From JABFSS01 sp964449445 (lineage in GTDB: Bacteria; Patescibacteriota; Gracilibacteria; Peribacterales; Peribacteraceae), in the NCBI GenBank assembly GCA_964449445.1, contig CAYUZT010000014.1, forward strand, positions 1-22,689: a stretch of 22,689 bases of DNA, in the 5' to 3' direction. Shown in pieces: positions 21,144-22,689 of this stretch. The notes below the pieces were generated by a model. It worked only from the letters and a program-made list of their open reading frames with translations, searched no databases and was not told the DNA's origin. The position numbers were made by a program, and so were the translations under genes. Each line of letters opens with the position of its first letter. The stretch's first letter is position 1.

Positions 21144-22689
21144 ATGTCCCGCCAGTCGTCCTCCGTCCGTCGTTTTGGCATCGCGTTCTTCGCTGTCTGC
21201 ATCTTCACAAGCGGTTTCTCACATTTTCCCGTGAGCACTCCGGTATCGGCTGCAGGATCATGCAACGGACTCAGCGTTACGCTCGCCGGGACTCCTGGCA
21301 ATGATACCCTCATTGGTACAGTCGGTCCGGATGTCATCGATGGTATGGGCGGCAACGACACGGTTCTTGGCATGGGAGGCAATGATACCATCTGCACGGG
21401 CAGTGGGAACGATAACATCACGACGACCAGCGGAAACGACTGGATTAATGCCGGTGACGGAACGAATTCGATTGATGCCGGAGGGGGGAACAACACCGTC
21501 ACGACCGGCGGCGGGAATGACAACATCCAAACGGGCAGCGGCAATGACAGCGTATTGACAGGTGGTGGTAACGATACGATCAACGTGAGTGGAGGCAACA
21601 ATATCGTGAATGGCGAAAGTGGAGACGACGCCATTACTGCGGGTTCGGGTAATGACACCGTGGATGGCGGTCCCGGGACCGATCACTGTTCCGTGGATGG
21701 TGGCATCAATAGCACCCAGAATTGCGAGACCGGCGATGGCGCAAACTCATCGAGTTCAAGCGCTGGCGCATCGTCAAGCGCGAACAGTTCTTCCGGGGGT
21801 TCCGCAAGTTCCAGCGGTTCTTCCGAGGCGGCGAACAGTTCCAGCGGTTCCAGTGAGAACAGCTCCTCCGCATCTCCGTCCGTCGGTTGCATCGAAATTA
21901 CCAAGAAGACGTACGACGCACAGGGCGCATCACTGACAAACATCGAGAGTTTCACATTCATACTCGATGGGAATCCGAGCCTGACCGAGACCAATGACGG
22001 AACAGGTCTTGCGACGTTCCAAAATGTTGCGGCTCCTGGTGTCCATACGGTCACCGAAAACGCAATGAGCGGATGGAATCCGCTCAGTGTCACGCCTGCC
22101 GATGGCAACGTGATGGTTTCTGCGGGAACACCATGTGCGACGATGGTCTTCGAAAATCAGCAGGTGGGTGGAAGCAGTTCCAGCTCGGTATCCTCAACAA
22201 GCAGCTCAAGTGAGTCATCCAGTACTGCTGGTGGCGGCGGAGGCGGCACCGCAGGTGGCGGTGGAGGTGCCCTGACGGCATCCATAGCGGGAGTGGATGG
22301 TTCGACAGGCGCGCATCGCGGGGGAGACACGAATCGTATTATCCCGGCAATTGCCCTTGTCGCGAAGTTCTACGGAGCCGGTATCGTTCCGCAGGCAGCC
22401 TTTGGTGGAACCGGTAATCGCCCCCTCTCATCAGAAGGCATGCGCCTTCTCTGCAGTGCTCAGCGTGCAATGGGTCTGAAGGCCCGTTCCAGCGTCGTCG
22501 ACATCGTTGCGGATATCCTCTCGGGAGTGACGGGGTGGGGTATGCCATTCCTCGGAGAACAATTGGTGAGCACAGCCCTCTGCGAGGGCATTGCGCTGTT
22601 CCTCTCACCGGAACCAACAGTCATCACACATGCACCGCGGCCGATTCCGCTCCTTGCGGACGGCTATCCGGACTTCGGCGATGATCTCG
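21144..22689 (+). CDS. Exported RTX/prealbumin-fold surface protein, truncated by the window end
   Basis: At least 515 residues, open at the right edge with no stop. A signal peptide (about 1-36, MSRQSSSVRRFGIAFFAV start, VSAAG cleavage) is followed by RTX calcium repeats at about 45-185 (GGNDTVLGMGGNDTIC and more). These close with a Cys-bracketed cap (DGGPGTDHC to NC) like that of 11174-12379. A serine linker (about 195-245) is followed by a SpaA/Cna-B-like prealbumin-fold domain at 248-340 (CIEITKKTYDAQG, FTFILDG, ATFQNVAAPGVHTVTE). A Ser and Gly-rich hinge precedes a C-terminal domain that shares GG-hinge, Asn, AFGG and APRPIPLLADGYPDFGDD with the 6137-9013 protein. Chosen start: ATG at 21144 behind a C/T-rich leader. 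Likely a surface adhesin or wall-associated protein. Confidence 0.88.
   Translation, partial: MSRQSSSVRRFGIAFFAVCIFTSGFSHFPVSTPVSAAGSCNGLSVTLAGTPGNDTLIGTVGPDVIDGMGGNDTVLGMGGNDTICTGSGNDNITTTSGNDWINAGDGTNSIDAGGGNNTVTTGGGNDNIQTGSGNDSVLTGGGNDTINVSGGNNIVNGESGDDAITAGSGNDTVDGGPGTDHCSVDGGINSTQNCETGDGANSSSSSAGASSSANSSSGGSASSSGSSEAANSSSGSSENSSSASPSVGCIEITKKTYDAQGASLTNIESFTFILDGNPSLTETNDGTGLATFQNVAAPGVHTVTENAMSGWNPLSVTPADGNVMVSAGTPCATMVFENQQVGGSSSSSVSSTSSSSESSSTAGGGGGGTAGGGGGALTASIAGVDGSTGAHRGGDTNRIIPAIALVAKFYGAGIVPQAAFGGTGNRPLSSEGMRLLCSAQRAMGLKARSSVVDIVADILSGVTGWGMPFLGEQLVSTALCEGIALFLSPEPTVITHAPRPIPLLADGYPDFGDDL
22635..22689 (+). repeat. 55-base exact repeat, terminal copy
   Basis: Identical to 8690-8744 over its whole length and running exactly to the last base of the window. 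Eighteen consecutive codons have identical third positions although the flanking protein sequence has diverged. Confidence 0.95.

Overview
The window looks like chromosomal DNA of an uncultivated bacterium of the Candidate Phyla Radiation, most likely the Peregrinibacteria/Peribacteria group. This is an inference. It rests on many Sec-exported proteins joined by long serine linkers, on genes that mostly start behind C/T-rich leaders with no Shine-Dalgarno sequence, on the moderately high GC content, and on short dispersed palindromic repeats of a kind I associate with these genomes. TGA acts as a stop codon for several long genes, so the UGA=Gly code of Gracilibacteria/Absconditabacteria does not apply. 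I see no tRNA, rRNA, CRISPR array, transposase or phage gene.

Layout. Positions 107-979 (-) hold a secreted DUF11-like protein. Positions 1115-1435 hold a small cysteine-rich two-helix membrane protein. The translational GTPase TypA/BipA (1709-3517) is preceded by a dispersed palindrome and by a short upstream ORF that repeats the first eight amino acids of TypA in different codons. Next come a small unknown protein (3563-3853, -) and an endonuclease/exonuclease/phosphatase-fold protein (3972-4703).

From 4883 to the right edge nearly everything is surface biology. There is a serine-linker protein with a C-terminal membrane anchor (4883-5833) and a 958-residue mosaic of FN3-like, golvesin-like, LamG and DUF11 domains (6137-9013). 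Then come a subtilisin-like protease with a polyserine linker (9355-11001, -), a LamG plus RTX-repeat protein (11174-12379, -), an ECF-type sigma factor (12624-13214) and a giant 1866-residue repeat protein (13299-18899). The right end has a small membrane protein (19027-19467, -), a protein with three SLH domains (19636-20958) and an RTX/prealbumin-fold protein cut off by the window end (21144-22689).

The most striking object is the 1866-residue protein. It has about 46 units of 37 residues, each with a Gln/Asn/Gly core resembling curlin repeats. Two unit types alternate strictly, giving a 74-residue super-period. Lysine is absent from the mature chain and arginine is very rare. It lies 84 bases downstream of the sigma factor on the same strand, so a sigma-controlled extracellular fibre or beta-solenoid is a reasonable hypothesis. 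The neighbours would supply wall attachment (SLH), processing (subtilase) and calcium-dependent or carbohydrate-binding adhesion (RTX, LamG).

Regulatory DNA is readable. Several genes have sigma-70-like promoters whose -10 box ends only 8-9 bases before the start codon, which implies leaderless or nearly leaderless mRNAs. There are clear intrinsic terminators after the RTX/LamG gene, after the giant gene and after the convergent small membrane-protein gene. The last 55 bases of the window exactly repeat an internal stretch of the 958-residue gene. That points to a shared C-terminal domain and possibly to an assembly break at a repeat.
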